From Norana najaformis (lineage: Eukaryota > Annelida > Clitellata > Crassiclitellata > Hormogastridae): DNA of 64,000 nucleotides. The notes beneath the pieces are model-generated. The model saw nothing but the letters and a program-made list of their open reading frames with translations. It was not told where the DNA came from and searched no databases. The stretch is from positions 10,181,107 through 10,245,106 of the forward strand of contig OZ029916.1 of NCBI GenBank assembly GCA_964023275.1. Reading direction: 5' to 3'. The position numbers were made by a program, and so were the translations under genes. This document shows, piece after piece, positions 48,510 to 57,149 of this stretch. Each line of letters starts with the position of its first letter. Positions within the stretch are counted from its first letter, which is position 1.

Positions 48510-48705
48510 GCGCCCACGTGATAAAATACGCGCCAGCCGATGTCACACCAACGTTCCAACACGTGTTTGATGCGTGGCACAGACGCACCCAATAACCATG
48601 AGCACGTGATCAGCGTGTACACAGACAAGTCAGAGATCCAATAACTCATCGATGACGTCAGGGAGAGTTTCCATACAAATGCGCGCTTAAAAGCTGCTGA
48701 GTCAA
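48510..48705 (+). promoter_or_regulatory. Promoter-like cluster: three CACGTG, two CCAAT, one CRE
   Basis: CACGTG E-boxes are at 48515, 48560 (inside the palindrome AACACGTGTT) and 48603. CCAAT is at 48589 and 48638, both on the plus strand. A full CRE, TGACGTCA, is at 48653-48660. A TATA-like TTAAAAG lies at about 48685. The order CCAAT, CRE, TATA-like fits a plus-directed promoter. The next 200 bp is a dispersed repeat (48857-48960) and no coding exon was recognised, so this may be a retroelement LTR or a non-coding first exon. Confidence 0.35.
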
Positions 48706-48856
48706 CAGCAGAATAATATGTGTTCACACAAACTATTCTAGAAAGTCGAACCAACCACAGCACAGCTTCTATGTTGCACCGTGGAAACTGTTGGACTGTG
48801 GGACAACGAGGTCACAGCGCAACAAAACGAAAAGACCTACAGCCTGGTACGGATGA

Positions 48857-48960
48857 GTCTCAGACACCCATTCAAACGGGCAGCAGTGGTGAAGGATCCC
48901 ACCCGATCAATTCATTTAAAAATGAGCAGGGTCGAGGCCTTACGGTCGCTTTATAAAACC
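48857..48960 (-). repeat. Dispersed repeat B, inverted copy
   Basis: CCATTCAAACGGGCAGCAGT, then GGTGAAGGATCCCACCCGAT, then AATGAGCAGGGTCGAGGCCT, then TACGGTCGCT. Reverse complement of the copies at 14.5, 26.8 and 50.8 kb. Confidence 0.85.
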
Positions 48961-48979
48961 GTGTACAATTATTTTGCAT

Positions 48980-49880
48980 AAATCCATGAGATACTGTAAC
49001 ACAGAGCACAATTATAAAGGAATAACGCATTGGCATTAATAACTTAAACTAATGCGTTTTTGCATCGGTAAACAGCGCAGTTATTCCCACATGAAGCTGG
49101 ATTTAAGCCCATACCTACGTTCGTAAACCTCCAATCAGCCCGACTGCAGCGTTATCAGACACTGCAGTTGACTAATACGGAAGGGAGTTAGGCCTGCAGA
49201 AGAGCATTGCTGTAATCAAACTTGTGCATTTGAATGCGTGCATTTGGGTCGTTGTGGTTGAGTTGCAAAGCGAACGGCGTATTGTGTTTGTCTGGCGCAG
49301 GTGCTAAATGCACGTTCAACATAGTCTTTTCACACGCACTGAATAGATTAACTGCTGCCCCTAAGCCACACCCAGATCACGCACAACAGTAGTAAATGAG
49401 ACACCAGGGAACAATGCGGCAGACAAAGCAAGTCTATTTTTCAAATCTGCCCTCGGATACCAAGCCAGATGAACCGGGTTTTCTTAGGGTTCAGCCGGAG
49501 GTGGTTGGACAATATGCCGGTACCAAGCACCGCCGATGCCTGAAGCATTTTCTCCACTAAGGAGCTACAGCTGCCAGGGACATATGCCCGAGTGTCATCA
49601 ACATACTAATGAATCGCCCCCTCAGATTAGAAAGCTGTAAGTTGCCTAAGCGGTGTAACGGATGTGGAGTACGGGACCTAAGTGGAGCTCTGTGGGAGAT
49701 CAAGTGAGACCACGTGGGACCAAAACCCACACTCTGAGCAGCCTGAGTACCACAGAAAGGAATGAGTGCAACCACAACAGAACTGGACTTACGACACCGA
49801 GTGACTTTTCCAGGCGCTCTAAGGAACGCAGCGTACGATCATTGGACTAATTTTATAACTGAGTTCGCTAGAGAGGCAAC
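48980..49880. other. Gene-free stretch
   Basis: No supported gene. Around 49450-49620 the minus strand resembles LINE RT wording (NPLRLNPKK-like and a possible Y.DD-like YVDDTR at 49588-49605), too short to call with confidence. Confidence 0.35.
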
Positions 49881-49882
49881 TA

Positions 49883-49975
49883 AGTGAAACAGAAATCTCT
49901 TCAGTCGGGAATTTGAAGCCCAACCTCTGGGTTGAAGTCCGGGAAACTAACCACTAGACTATCAGTCATCCCTTT
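49883..49975 (-). mobile_element. tRNA-derived SINE
   Basis: The reverse complement reads TGATAGTCTAGTGGTTAGTT (A box, like tRNA-Glu TGGTCTAGTGGTTAGG) and, about 35 nt later, GGGCTTCAAATTCCCG (degenerate B box). This is followed by AGAGATTTCTGTTTCAC. The post-B-box tail matches the SINE at 63507-63597, showing that both are one family rather than tRNA genes. Confidence 0.6.
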
Positions 49976-50022
49976 CCAAATGAAATTCAGAACTGAATAT
50001 CACCATGCACCAGAAGCGCAAT

Positions 50023-50233
50023 TCATGGAATCTGTGGGCAGAAGATGAGGAATTCGGCGTTGTAGAAGGTGCACTGCGTCGGGCGACTGGTCCGTCGTTG
50101 CGAGTAGTTGATTCCAAGAACGATCGGTGAAGATATGGCGACCGATACGATCCACGTCAGTGCAACCGTCAGGCACAGGCGCTTCGAATTCTTGTGACGA
50201 GCGTACGATATCGGATATGTTACTGCGATGAAT
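50023..50233 (-). pseudogene. D2-like dopamine receptor segment (ICL2, TM4, start of ECL2), isolated and probably broken
   Basis: After a TGCGCAG|A acceptor (exon starts 50233), the frame reads FIAVTYPISYARHKNSKRLC, then TVALTWIVSVAISSPIVLGI (TM4, with the family Trp), then the ECL2 stretch PTQCTFYNAEFLIF with its disulphide-type Cys. This matches invertebrate D2-like receptors right after the DR(Y/F) motif. The acceptor splits the Arg codon (phase 2). Instead of the expected SSxxSFYxPC start of TM5, the frame ends CPQIP-stop (TGA 50025-50023), with no GT donor between FLIF and the stop. It lies 17 kb upstream (minus direction) of the TM1-TM2 exon, the wrong order for one gene. A duplicated exon or an assembly rearrangement are the main explanations; a second D2-like gene with an unusual donor is possible. 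Confidence 0.7.
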
Positions 50234-50234
50234 C

Positions 50235-50432
50235 TGCGCATGTATACATTGTCATCCACATCATCAGCACCGCCACTACCCTCATCATCAGCAGCAGCAT
50301 CATCATCAGCAGCAGCATCAGCATCACCATTAGCATCAGCAGCAGCATCAGAATCATCAGCTTCATCATCAGCATCGGCATCAGCATCATCAGCATCACC
50401 ATCACCATCACCATCACCATCATCATCATAAA
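50235..50432. repeat. Degenerate (CAT/CAG) trinucleotide tract
   Basis: CATCATCAGCAGCAGCATCA units and (ATCACC)n. It lies immediately 5' (minus direction) of the D2-like acceptor, so it replaces a normal pyrimidine tract. It produces long spurious Met, Ser and Asp frames. Confidence 0.93.
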
Positions 50433-50439
50433 ATTTCAT

Positions 50440-50800
50440 CTAATTATGTAACTTGTTATCATAGAAATTTTTGACTTCTTAAAAGACGCTGAAACAAGGC
50501 TAGCAGATCTGAAAGAGCTCGAAAGAGTAACACCATTATCATCATCATCGTCATTGTTGTCGTCGTCACCGTCATCATTTCTCATCGCATCCCCTAGCAT
50601 ATTCATAACGCTGATTAGTTTACCTTACCTTTTGTACCTTCATTACGTTACCTTACCTTCTGTCGGATTATCTATTGTTCCTGCGTTCCTATGGCTTTCT
50701 TCCTCTGACCAACTCCAGCACTGACTGACTTTCATCTACTGAACATTAAGGTTAAAAATTAATTATTTTAGACTGATAAAGCGTAAATGTACATGCAAAC
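50440..50800. other. Gene-free stretch
   Basis: Contains short TCATCATCG and TTACC-type simple sequence; no TM3 exon seen. Confidence 0.4.
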
Positions 50801-50805
50801 GTTTT

Positions 50806-50900
50806 CTATAGTGACCGTATGGCCTCGACCCTGCTCATTTTTCAATGAATTAATCGGGTCAGATCCTTCACCACCGCTGCCCGTTTGAATGAGCGGGTGG
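50806..50900 (+). repeat. Dispersed repeat B, copy 4
   Basis: CTATAGTGACCGTATGGCCT, then CGACCCTGCTCATTTTTCAA, then CGGGTCAGATCCTTCACCAC. Confidence 0.85.
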
Positions 50901-51064
50901 TGTGCGCGTGTGTTACCTGATGCGTGCAGCTTGGTGGTGTATGTACTGTGTGCCGGTAAAGACCAGAAGTGCCAGCTAGAACCAAGAAGCTCGAATCTAC
51001 TGCGTTCTTTTTTGATAAAGATGCCTACAAGAATCATGGAAGGCAAGCCTAGGCTTCGTTCGTA

Positions 51065-51255
51065 ACTGAATCCGATCAACAAGCTCATGAAAGCAATATG
51101 AGAGATGGATTAATAGTAGGCCTGCGAAAGCAATACGAAAGATGGATCTGGTCAATATTAGGCCTACGACAACAATATGAAACTTGAGTTTGATCAGCAG
51201 CAGGCCTAAGAAAGCAGAATGAAAGATGGATTCGGTCAATAGTAGGCCTACGACA
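51065..51255 (+). repeat. Degenerate ~43-bp minisatellite, about 4.5 copies
   Basis: Related units of the form TAGTAGGCCTACGAAAGCAA then TACGAAAGATGGATTCGGTC. The TAGGCCTA-like core falls at about 51118, 51159, 51202 and 51243 (spacing 41-43 bp). On the minus strand they read as imperfect peptide repeats (AGLLLIHLS and VGLILTRSI). Confidence 0.85.
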
Positions 51256-51259
51256 GGAT

Positions 51260-52830
51260 ATGTAAAATCATGATCTGGCTCAGTTAATTAGAAAAGTATC
51301 AAAAGGGACACAGACAGCGAAGGAGTGTAAGAGAGAAGCAGACAGAGACGGAGTCAGAAAGCGAGGAGTTTGCATGGTTAGCATTTGAAATTTCTCTGTT
51401 CAGTGTCTCTGAGCCAGAAATACGGAGGCCAACCAGCAGGATTGGTTGGACTAGAGCTGTCTCTGCCAGTGCAATTATATCTGTCCAGCGACAAACAGGG
51501 TGAGAATTTGCCTCTTGATGATTTGGAGACATCCAAACCGGTGCGTCAGATAGATGGCTGGCAATTTGTGTAGACTTACAGCAGACCATTTAAACTTCTG
51601 AACATAGGAAACAGACAGAAGCAGTGATGATCTCAGTCAAGTGGAGAACATACATCAGAGACCAGAGACCGTGACTCTGTTTAACAACAAAAGAAACAGT
51701 TGGTCTGGATTCGCTGTCAGAGTCAACGACTTTATGCGCCGTTCAGAACGGAACAAAAGTCTAAAGACAGACGAGCAATAAATATAAATTACAGTAGACT
51801 TTCGAAAGGTCAGGTGAGGTTAAACCAACGTATCCTTAACTAGATTACAACACGCACACTTAGCTATGTGTTACACTATATACACATCTAAAACATCTGA
51901 GAAGAATCGATGCCTAAAAAGATCTTGCAACCAAAATGAAAACAATTAATAAATCTTCGCCTAGAAGAAGTCTGGTTTCGTTCCGGGTCTGTCGGTTATT
52001 TTTCTCCTGCGATTTCTCTCGTCGTCCCTGCGTTTTGTCTTCGACCGTCGATAGCAGCCGGGTGTGTTGTGGTAGACCTACTCCTCAGACAATGTCTCCC
52101 TAGGCCTTTCATCCCCGGTAAACATAATCGCAAGTCTATACTGGACCGGCATAAAAGCTTTGCTCTGGGATTAGCACTTGGCATAACGGCGCAAGAGTCT
52201 GGCGCATACAGTAAGCTATAAAGCTGTCATTTGCTGAGGTGAACAACCAGACTGTGGCAGTCTAGTGCCAGTTGTCGCGAAGCAAAAAAAAACATTTACG
52301 TAGCGCTACGCCCCGCCAGCCTTCATATCAGCGGTTTTCAATGGGTGCATTTTTTACAATATAGATTAAAAAGAATAAGAGAACATTAAAAAAGCAGAAG
52401 TATTAGTAAATTTATACACGATTGCCTGTATAGGCAAGATTTGTCATTAGCGTGTCGCATCATTTAACTGTGTTGCAGGAGACTTGGTGCGTTAAGCATC
52501 GTTGCGCACGACTTCAAAACCGCATGTTCGCTGTAAGCGCAGTACTTGAGCTGTGATTAATTAAACAGGAATCGGATGAAATCTGTCAAATGATTCTTGG
52601 TTCGACATGTCCCTGCGGGCCGTACCAGAGCTCCCGCAGGGTTCCGTTCCAGGGTCTGGGCGTAATGCATACTCTACTCCACAGACGCTTAATTGGTGTG
52701 TTGTTCTGCGCATCGAGAGGATAGTCGGCGCCTACTCATCAGTATGCTGATGATAGGCAGCCAATTATCATGACCAACGGGAAGAGACATTCTCTCTAGC
52801 CGAGCATCAGTAGCACTTAACGCCTGGATG
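51260..52830. other. Gene-free stretch
   Basis: No supported gene on either strand. Confidence 0.45.
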
Positions 52831-52839
52831 TCGTATTTC

Positions 52840-52981
52840 ACTCTTCCTCCTCCTCCTCTTCCTCCTTCTCCTCCTCCTCCTGCTCCTCCTCCTCCTCTTC
52901 CTCCTTCTCCTCCTCCTCCTGCTCCTCCTCCTCCTCTTCCTCCTTCTCCTCCTCCTCCTGCTCCTCCTCCTCCTTCTCCGG
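52840..52981. repeat. (CCT/CTT)n trinucleotide tract with ~45-bp higher order
   Basis: A CTCCTCCTCCTCTTCCTCCT-type tract in which the arrangement CTCTTCCTCCTTCTCCTCC recurs about every 45 bp. The minus strand reads poly-Glu/Arg by repeat alone. Confidence 0.93.
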
Positions 52982-53299
52982 CAACAGAGACTCAACTTCC
53001 GTCGCTGGCAACCACGGAATTTTCTGTCCAGCATCCAAAGCCCCTTTGTCCCATGTTTCTCTTTCACACATCAGTCATTGGTCAGACTACTGACCACGAA
53101 CTGAATGGACATTTATTCAGTTTAGCTGAATGACTTGCAAGTACATACACTTCTGTAGAAATGCCTTAAGACCATCGTCCGAGGTCTACTGATCATTCGG
53201 CTGAGGCACAGAGACGGCGACAACCATCAGTCGACAGGACACTTTCCAACCTCCCAATATTCTGTTGGTACTCACTTGTAGTAATCAAGCATGGTGGGA

Positions 53300-53596
53300 C
53301 TGGCAGAGTGACAGAGTATAAAAAGCAGTTGATCTACTGAACAGAAATAAACTCCGCCACTGTCGTACGCGGGCGGTGCCAGTCCCAAGACTGGATAAAG
53401 GAGGAGGGTGACGCTAATCATCTTCGTTTTGACACAGCGTCGTTAAACAGCAACTAGGCCTCAGAACAGAACAGAAATAGATACAGTTACAGTAACGATA
53501 GGTAGAAGTCGCAGGGACAGTGGCACTTCCTTCGGGGTTTAGAATTGCGGTACACGTTTGTTGATTTACCAAAACAAAGCAGTTAAAAAGTTCACA
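53300..53596 (+). mobile_element. Probable 5' LTR segment of a Gypsy retrotransposon
   Basis: TATAAAAAG (53317-53325) is followed 21 bp later by AATAAA (53346-53351), the compact TATA/poly(A) spacing of an LTR. The segment ends just before TGGCGACGAG (53599-53608), the sequence usually found right after the 5' LTR in many Gypsy elements. The LTR is split by a dispersed-repeat C insertion at 53350-53468. The 5' edge of the LTR and a matching 3' LTR were not identified. Confidence 0.5.
53350..53468 (+). mobile_element. Dispersed repeat C inserted in the LTR with an 11-bp target duplication
   Basis: This 119-bp insert contains CTGGATAAAGGAGGAGGGTG and ends near GTCGTTAAACAGCAAC. It is flanked by exact GAACAGAAATA copies at 53339-53349 and 53469-53479. 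The direct repeats support retroposition into the LTR and show that repeat C is mobile (SINE-like). Confidence 0.65.
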
Positions 53597-53598
53597 AC

Positions 53599-54350
53599 TG
53601 GCGACGAGTAATTCGAACAGTGGAAGAAAATTTGATGTTCATTCTATCTTTTCCTGGGTTCAGCGTTGACAGCGGCCTACGTCCGTCGGTGGAAGACGGG
53701 AGAAATGATTATATTCTGAAACATTATCCGCCACGTCTACAGACGACAACGTGCGAATGAAGGCACTCCTTCTGTACCTGCTGGGTCTCGCGTCTACGAA
53801 AGAGCCAAAGCACTCAGCATGACTCCGTCGAATGACGACAGCCGCCAAGGAAGCTCTTAAGATGCATTTTAAGCCGAATAAAAAAAAGTCCAGTTTGAAA
53901 ACTACGTATTTTGGTCGGCAAGACAGGAATCGTGAGCATCCCTTGACCAACATCAGGTACGTTTAAGAGTTCTTCGAAGCACTGTGAATTCACAGACGCT
54001 AATCAAGTAATCCTAGCACGAATAATTCAGTCATGCATGTCAAACGCCCTAAGAAGCCGCGCCCTAAGAAACCTATCCATTACTTTAGCGCATTACTTTA
54101 GCGGAACTCTGTAAGATTTAGCCCGAAATGTGGATTTGACCGAATCAAAAGCTACTGAAATAGAAAATAGAACGAGTTATTCAAAATGTAATAAAGCATG
54201 AAAATGTATCAAAAGCCAAAGGGAAAATGAACGGCCTACGAAGACCTTGGAATAAACAAACAAATGTTTGACTGCGGACGTTCGTATCCTCATAAAGGTG
54301 GAAAACAGCCTTGCCCTGCTTATACCAGAAGACATGCCACAACTGTGTAA
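53599..54350 (+). pseudogene. Gypsy gag relic with zinc-knuckle remnant
   Basis: It begins at the PBS-like TGGCGACGAG. Plus-strand blocks are KALLLYLLG (53760-53786), VQFENYVFWSARQES (about 53888-53932), SLDQHQVRLRVLRSTVNSQT, RIIQSCMSNALRSRALRNLS and DLARNVDLTESKATEIE. These are in the order of the Gypsy capsid region ('F.FR.ARQ..GE', 'LR.LA', 'I..G....LR...L', 'LT....A...E..E'). CLYQKTCHNCVKTTNRDT (about 54317-54370) resembles the nucleocapsid zinc knuckle (C-x2-C retained). At least two stops and one frameshift are present. Small tandem duplications occur (CGCCCTAAGAA and ATTACTTTAGCG, each twice). Non-functional. Confidence 0.7.
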
Positions 54351-54441
54351 AAACCACTAATAGAGATACGGCAGACAACACACACAAAGCCGCATGGTTG
54401 AAAAGACATTTCAGTCACGTACACCTGAAGCGCCGCATCCG

Positions 54442-54960
54442 CGCAATGCACATCGAAGGTGAAACGCATCCACGCAATGCACATCGAAGGTGAAACGCAT
54501 CCACGCAATGCACATCGAAGGTGAAACGCATCCACGCAATGCACATCGAAGGTGAAACGCATCCACGCAATGCACATCGAAGGTGAAACGCATCCACGCA
54601 ATGCACATCGAAGGTGAAACGCATCCACGCAATGCACATCGAAGGTGAAACGCATCCACGCAATGCACATCGAAGGTGAAACGCATCCACGCAATGCACA
54701 TCGAAGGTGAAACGCATCCACGCAATGCACATCGAAGGTGAAACGCATCCACGCAATGCACATCGAAGGTGAAACGCATCCACGCAATGCACATCGAAGG
54801 TGAAACGCATCCACGCAATGCACATCGAAGGTGAAACGCATCCACGCAATGCACATCGAAGGTGAAACGCATCCACGCAATGCACATCGAAGGTGAAACG
54901 CATCCACGCAATGCACATCGAAGGTGAAACGCATCCACGCAATGCACATCGAAGGTGAAA
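54442..54960 (-). repeat. 31-bp minisatellite, 16 full copies plus one partial
   Basis: The unit starts CGCAATGCACATCGAAGGTG and ends AAACGCATCCA. Unit starts run from 54442 to 54938, exactly 16 x 31 bp, with essentially no substitutions. Because 31 is not a multiple of 3 and no frame of the minus strand has a stop, all three minus frames stay open. This gives frames up to 288 codons with a 31-residue period (MCIAWMRFTF and similar). These are not genes. The array lies exactly where the Gypsy nucleocapsid region would continue. Confidence 0.97.
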
Positions 54961-54984
54961 CCAGGGGACCCAAGAAAACGAGGA

Positions 54985-55445
54985 AAGAGTAGAGGTTCGT
55001 GCTCGCAGTCAACGATACTTGTGAACGGATGCACGGTGTTCGTAATAATCGACCAAGGAGCTGTAGTCAATATATTGGACAATTTCGCCATGGCAAGGTT
55101 GAAACCGAAACCAAAGTGCAAAGCACTTGAGTAAACGTTTCTTCTTACGTAGTGAAACAAGACTCTGCGTCTAAAGAGCCGCTTCGAAGCAAAAGTAAGA
55201 CGTAACGAGAGAAAGGCGAAAACGATGTAATACCTGATCGACGGCCGATGGGAGAAGACACTGTTGTCATGCGGCACTGGGATGGTAGTGAGACTGCTCT
55301 AGTTTTCGATTAATCATCTGGATCTTGATTCGGCATGAGAAGAACTATTGCTTTTGCAAGTAGAGTTTTGACGGAGACTGAGAAGAGTATCTTAGCAGCT
55401 TGAGAAGGAAATGCTTGGGGTCGTTAATTGACTAGAAATATGCAG
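54985..55445 (+). pseudogene. Gypsy pol relic: protease and RNase H pieces
   Basis: The plus frame from about 55004 reads STILVNGCTVFVIIDQGAVV then NILDNFAMARLKPKPK. This is the retropepsin region, but the catalytic D-T/S-G is D-Q-G (55051-55059). The frame stops at about 55131. Further on, MRRTIAFASRVLTETEKS (from 55335) and, after a frameshift, QLEKEMLGVV are the signature end of the Gypsy RT/RNase H junction ('PIAYASR.LT..EK.Y..IEKE.LA.V'). The RT core and integrase are missing between and after these pieces, so there is a large internal deletion. Dead copy. The gag relic upstream is separated only by the minisatellite, so both belong to one insertion. Confidence 0.7.
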
Positions 55446-55446
55446 A

Positions 55447-55840
55447 ATGATAACGGTGGAAAGAAAGGGCAAAAGAAATGCAAGAAATGCAGCATTCTTC
55501 AAGGAAGTCGTACCGATGTGGACTTCAACCAAGAGTTCAAGATGGGAGAACTTCGACGGGGAACTGGCGACCGATGACGTCACCCAAACTAGTTTGTCAT
55601 CTCCTGAGCGCTGTTCCCCCGTCGACCTCAGCCCATCAAGCAGTAGCAGCAACAGATTTCGCCTGCTCCTGCTCCGGATCTTGCACGGAGGGTCGCCCAT
55701 CTATGTGCTGACCGAGCTTGATGGGGCTCAAATTACCTGCACCTACCAGCATCGTATCGACCACACCGAGCAGCCAGCTAAGTCAGTGGGTCTCAGGACA
55801 TGCAGAGTTAGGCGAGGCTTTGTCTAACACAGAGTACTAA
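55447..55840 (+). other. Open frame downstream of the Gypsy relic, unidentified
   Basis: A 126-codon frame (55447-55827) ends LRTCRVRRGFV. Its position after the pol relic suggests retroelement debris, but no integrase motif (HHCC, DDE) is visible. Confidence 0.3.
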
Positions 55841-55849
55841 TCATTTCTT

Positions 55850-56145
55850 AACGCAGTGAAGAGCCGATACGCGTTTGTATAATTATAATCATTTCCTAGT
55901 GTAATAGAGTTAAAAAAATTAACGATGTTGATGCGTTGTGGACTGAAACTCGTCCAACGTAATCCGTTCCAGTCGGATGTATTCCGATATGATCGATAAT
56001 TATAATCTGATGTTCTAATACGATTTCTTATGAGTTTTTTCCTCGCGTCCAGTGGACGACGCCGTGATTTTGCGCTTGAGGACAAGTGGACTAAGCCCCT
56101 TGATGCCAATTACTATGCAAAGCCAAATATAAAGGGAAATTTGGC
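55850..56145. other. Gene-free stretch
   Basis: Nothing recognised. Confidence 0.4.
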
Positions 56146-56149
56146 AATT

Positions 56150-56440
56150 AATGCGTAGTGCTGTTTACCCAGTTGTTTCTACTTTCCTTCAGCCGACCTA
56201 TCTCTGGTCATACAATAGCTCGCTCACAGCTCATACCAACAAATACTGCACTCGATCAACTCCTGTTGTGCGTCGCTGTGTGACAGTGTTGGGCTCTTGG
56301 TGGCTGGTCCGAGGCTTTGGAATACTCTGCCTAATTCTACGCATTCTGTCGGTTCTTAAAATTGCAGTCACGTTTAACTTGACACTCTCCTGTTTCAACT
56401 TGATTACTCGCCGTAGGCTGATTTATAATTTTCCTGAACT
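56150..56440 (+). pseudogene. LINE RT C-terminal fragment (family B LINE)
   Basis: The plus frame reads QPTYLWSYNSSLTAHTNKYC then TRS, followed in shifted frame by 'RLWNTLPNSTHSV'-type sequence. It corresponds to QPTYLYSMLTRHTSKYCTRS and FAGPRLWN in the minus-strand copy at 35.3 kb. It is 5'-truncated and frameshifted. Confidence 0.7.
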
Positions 56441-56954
56441 ATTTGGATATCGACAGGACTTCTCTTGTCATGAATTTGCTCCTACTCTAACCTGCCAGAA
56501 ACGACACGTGATGGATAGACTGACGCTCAGAAGTGATAATAGTTTTACTCGTGTCTTGTAGAAAACACAGTCAACGTTACAGTCTTTTGTGTTCTAGTAA
56601 GCAAATGTCATATCTAACGCTACTGCCTACCGCTTATTGTTGCGTTCTCGTCCAAAATGTCTTGCATAACTCCGGTCTGAATAGGCGTCGAATCTGCTTG
56701 CACTCTGCCTGCGGTCTTCTCTCTCTCTCGAATCGATGGAAACTGCTTTTGAAGCTTTCTAGGTGTTTCCATAAGCTATTGAAAATCGTTCATTTCTATA
56801 GGTTCATTGTCTCTAGACTAATCATGCTATAGCAGTGGAAGTCTATAGGCGATTGAAGTCGACTATAGCAATTAGCGCGTTTCAGAAAGTGTCAGAATGT
56901 CGTTAACTAAGCGTTATGAAACAAAACGTTCGTCATTATGAAATCGGTGGGGGG

Positions 56955-57035
56955 TGGTGGTGCCTGTTCAAAGTCTGGATAAAGGAGAAGACGCTAATTA
57001 TTCTTGTTATGACACAGCATCGTTAAACATAAAAC
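56955..57035 (+). repeat. Dispersed repeat C, copy 3
   Basis: GTCTGGATAAAGGAGAAGAC, ending GACACAGCATCGTTAAACAT. Confidence 0.75.
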
Positions 57036-57061
57036 TCACGATTAGTTGGAATGGCCGTGTT

Positions 57062-57142
57062 CGGGTGATGCTATCCGCAAACCTGGATAAAGGAGGAGGG
57101 CGATGCTAATCATCTTCGTTATGACATTAAACAGAAACCACT
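57062..57142 (+). repeat. Dispersed repeat C, copy 4
   Basis: CCTGGATAAAGGAGGAGGGC, then GATGCTAATCATCTTCGTTA, then GACATTAAACAGAAACC. Only about 30 bp after copy 3 and in the same orientation. Confidence 0.75.
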
Positions 57143-57149
57143 GCTTAGT

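Noticed and set aside
49883-49975. Functional tRNA-Glu gene on the minus strand
   Set aside because: The A box is good but the B box is degenerate, no cloverleaf forms, and the tail is shared with another SINE copy.
50194-50451. Met-, Ser-, Ile- and Asp-rich frames
   Set aside because: All arise from the CAT/CAG trinucleotide tract. Only the part past the 50233 acceptor is receptor-like.
52807-53133. Poly-Glu, poly-Arg and Pro-rich frames
   Set aside because: Translation of a CCT/CTT trinucleotide tract. Codon content follows the repeat, not a protein.
54442-54960. CRISPR array (31-bp repeats)
   Set aside because: No spacers between units; a pure tandem array.
54320-55277. Long minus-strand ORFs (175-288 codons) with 31-residue periodic peptide
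   Set aside because: Produced entirely by the stop-free 31-bp minisatellite read in three frames. The non-repeat part has no recognisable domain and no gene-like context.
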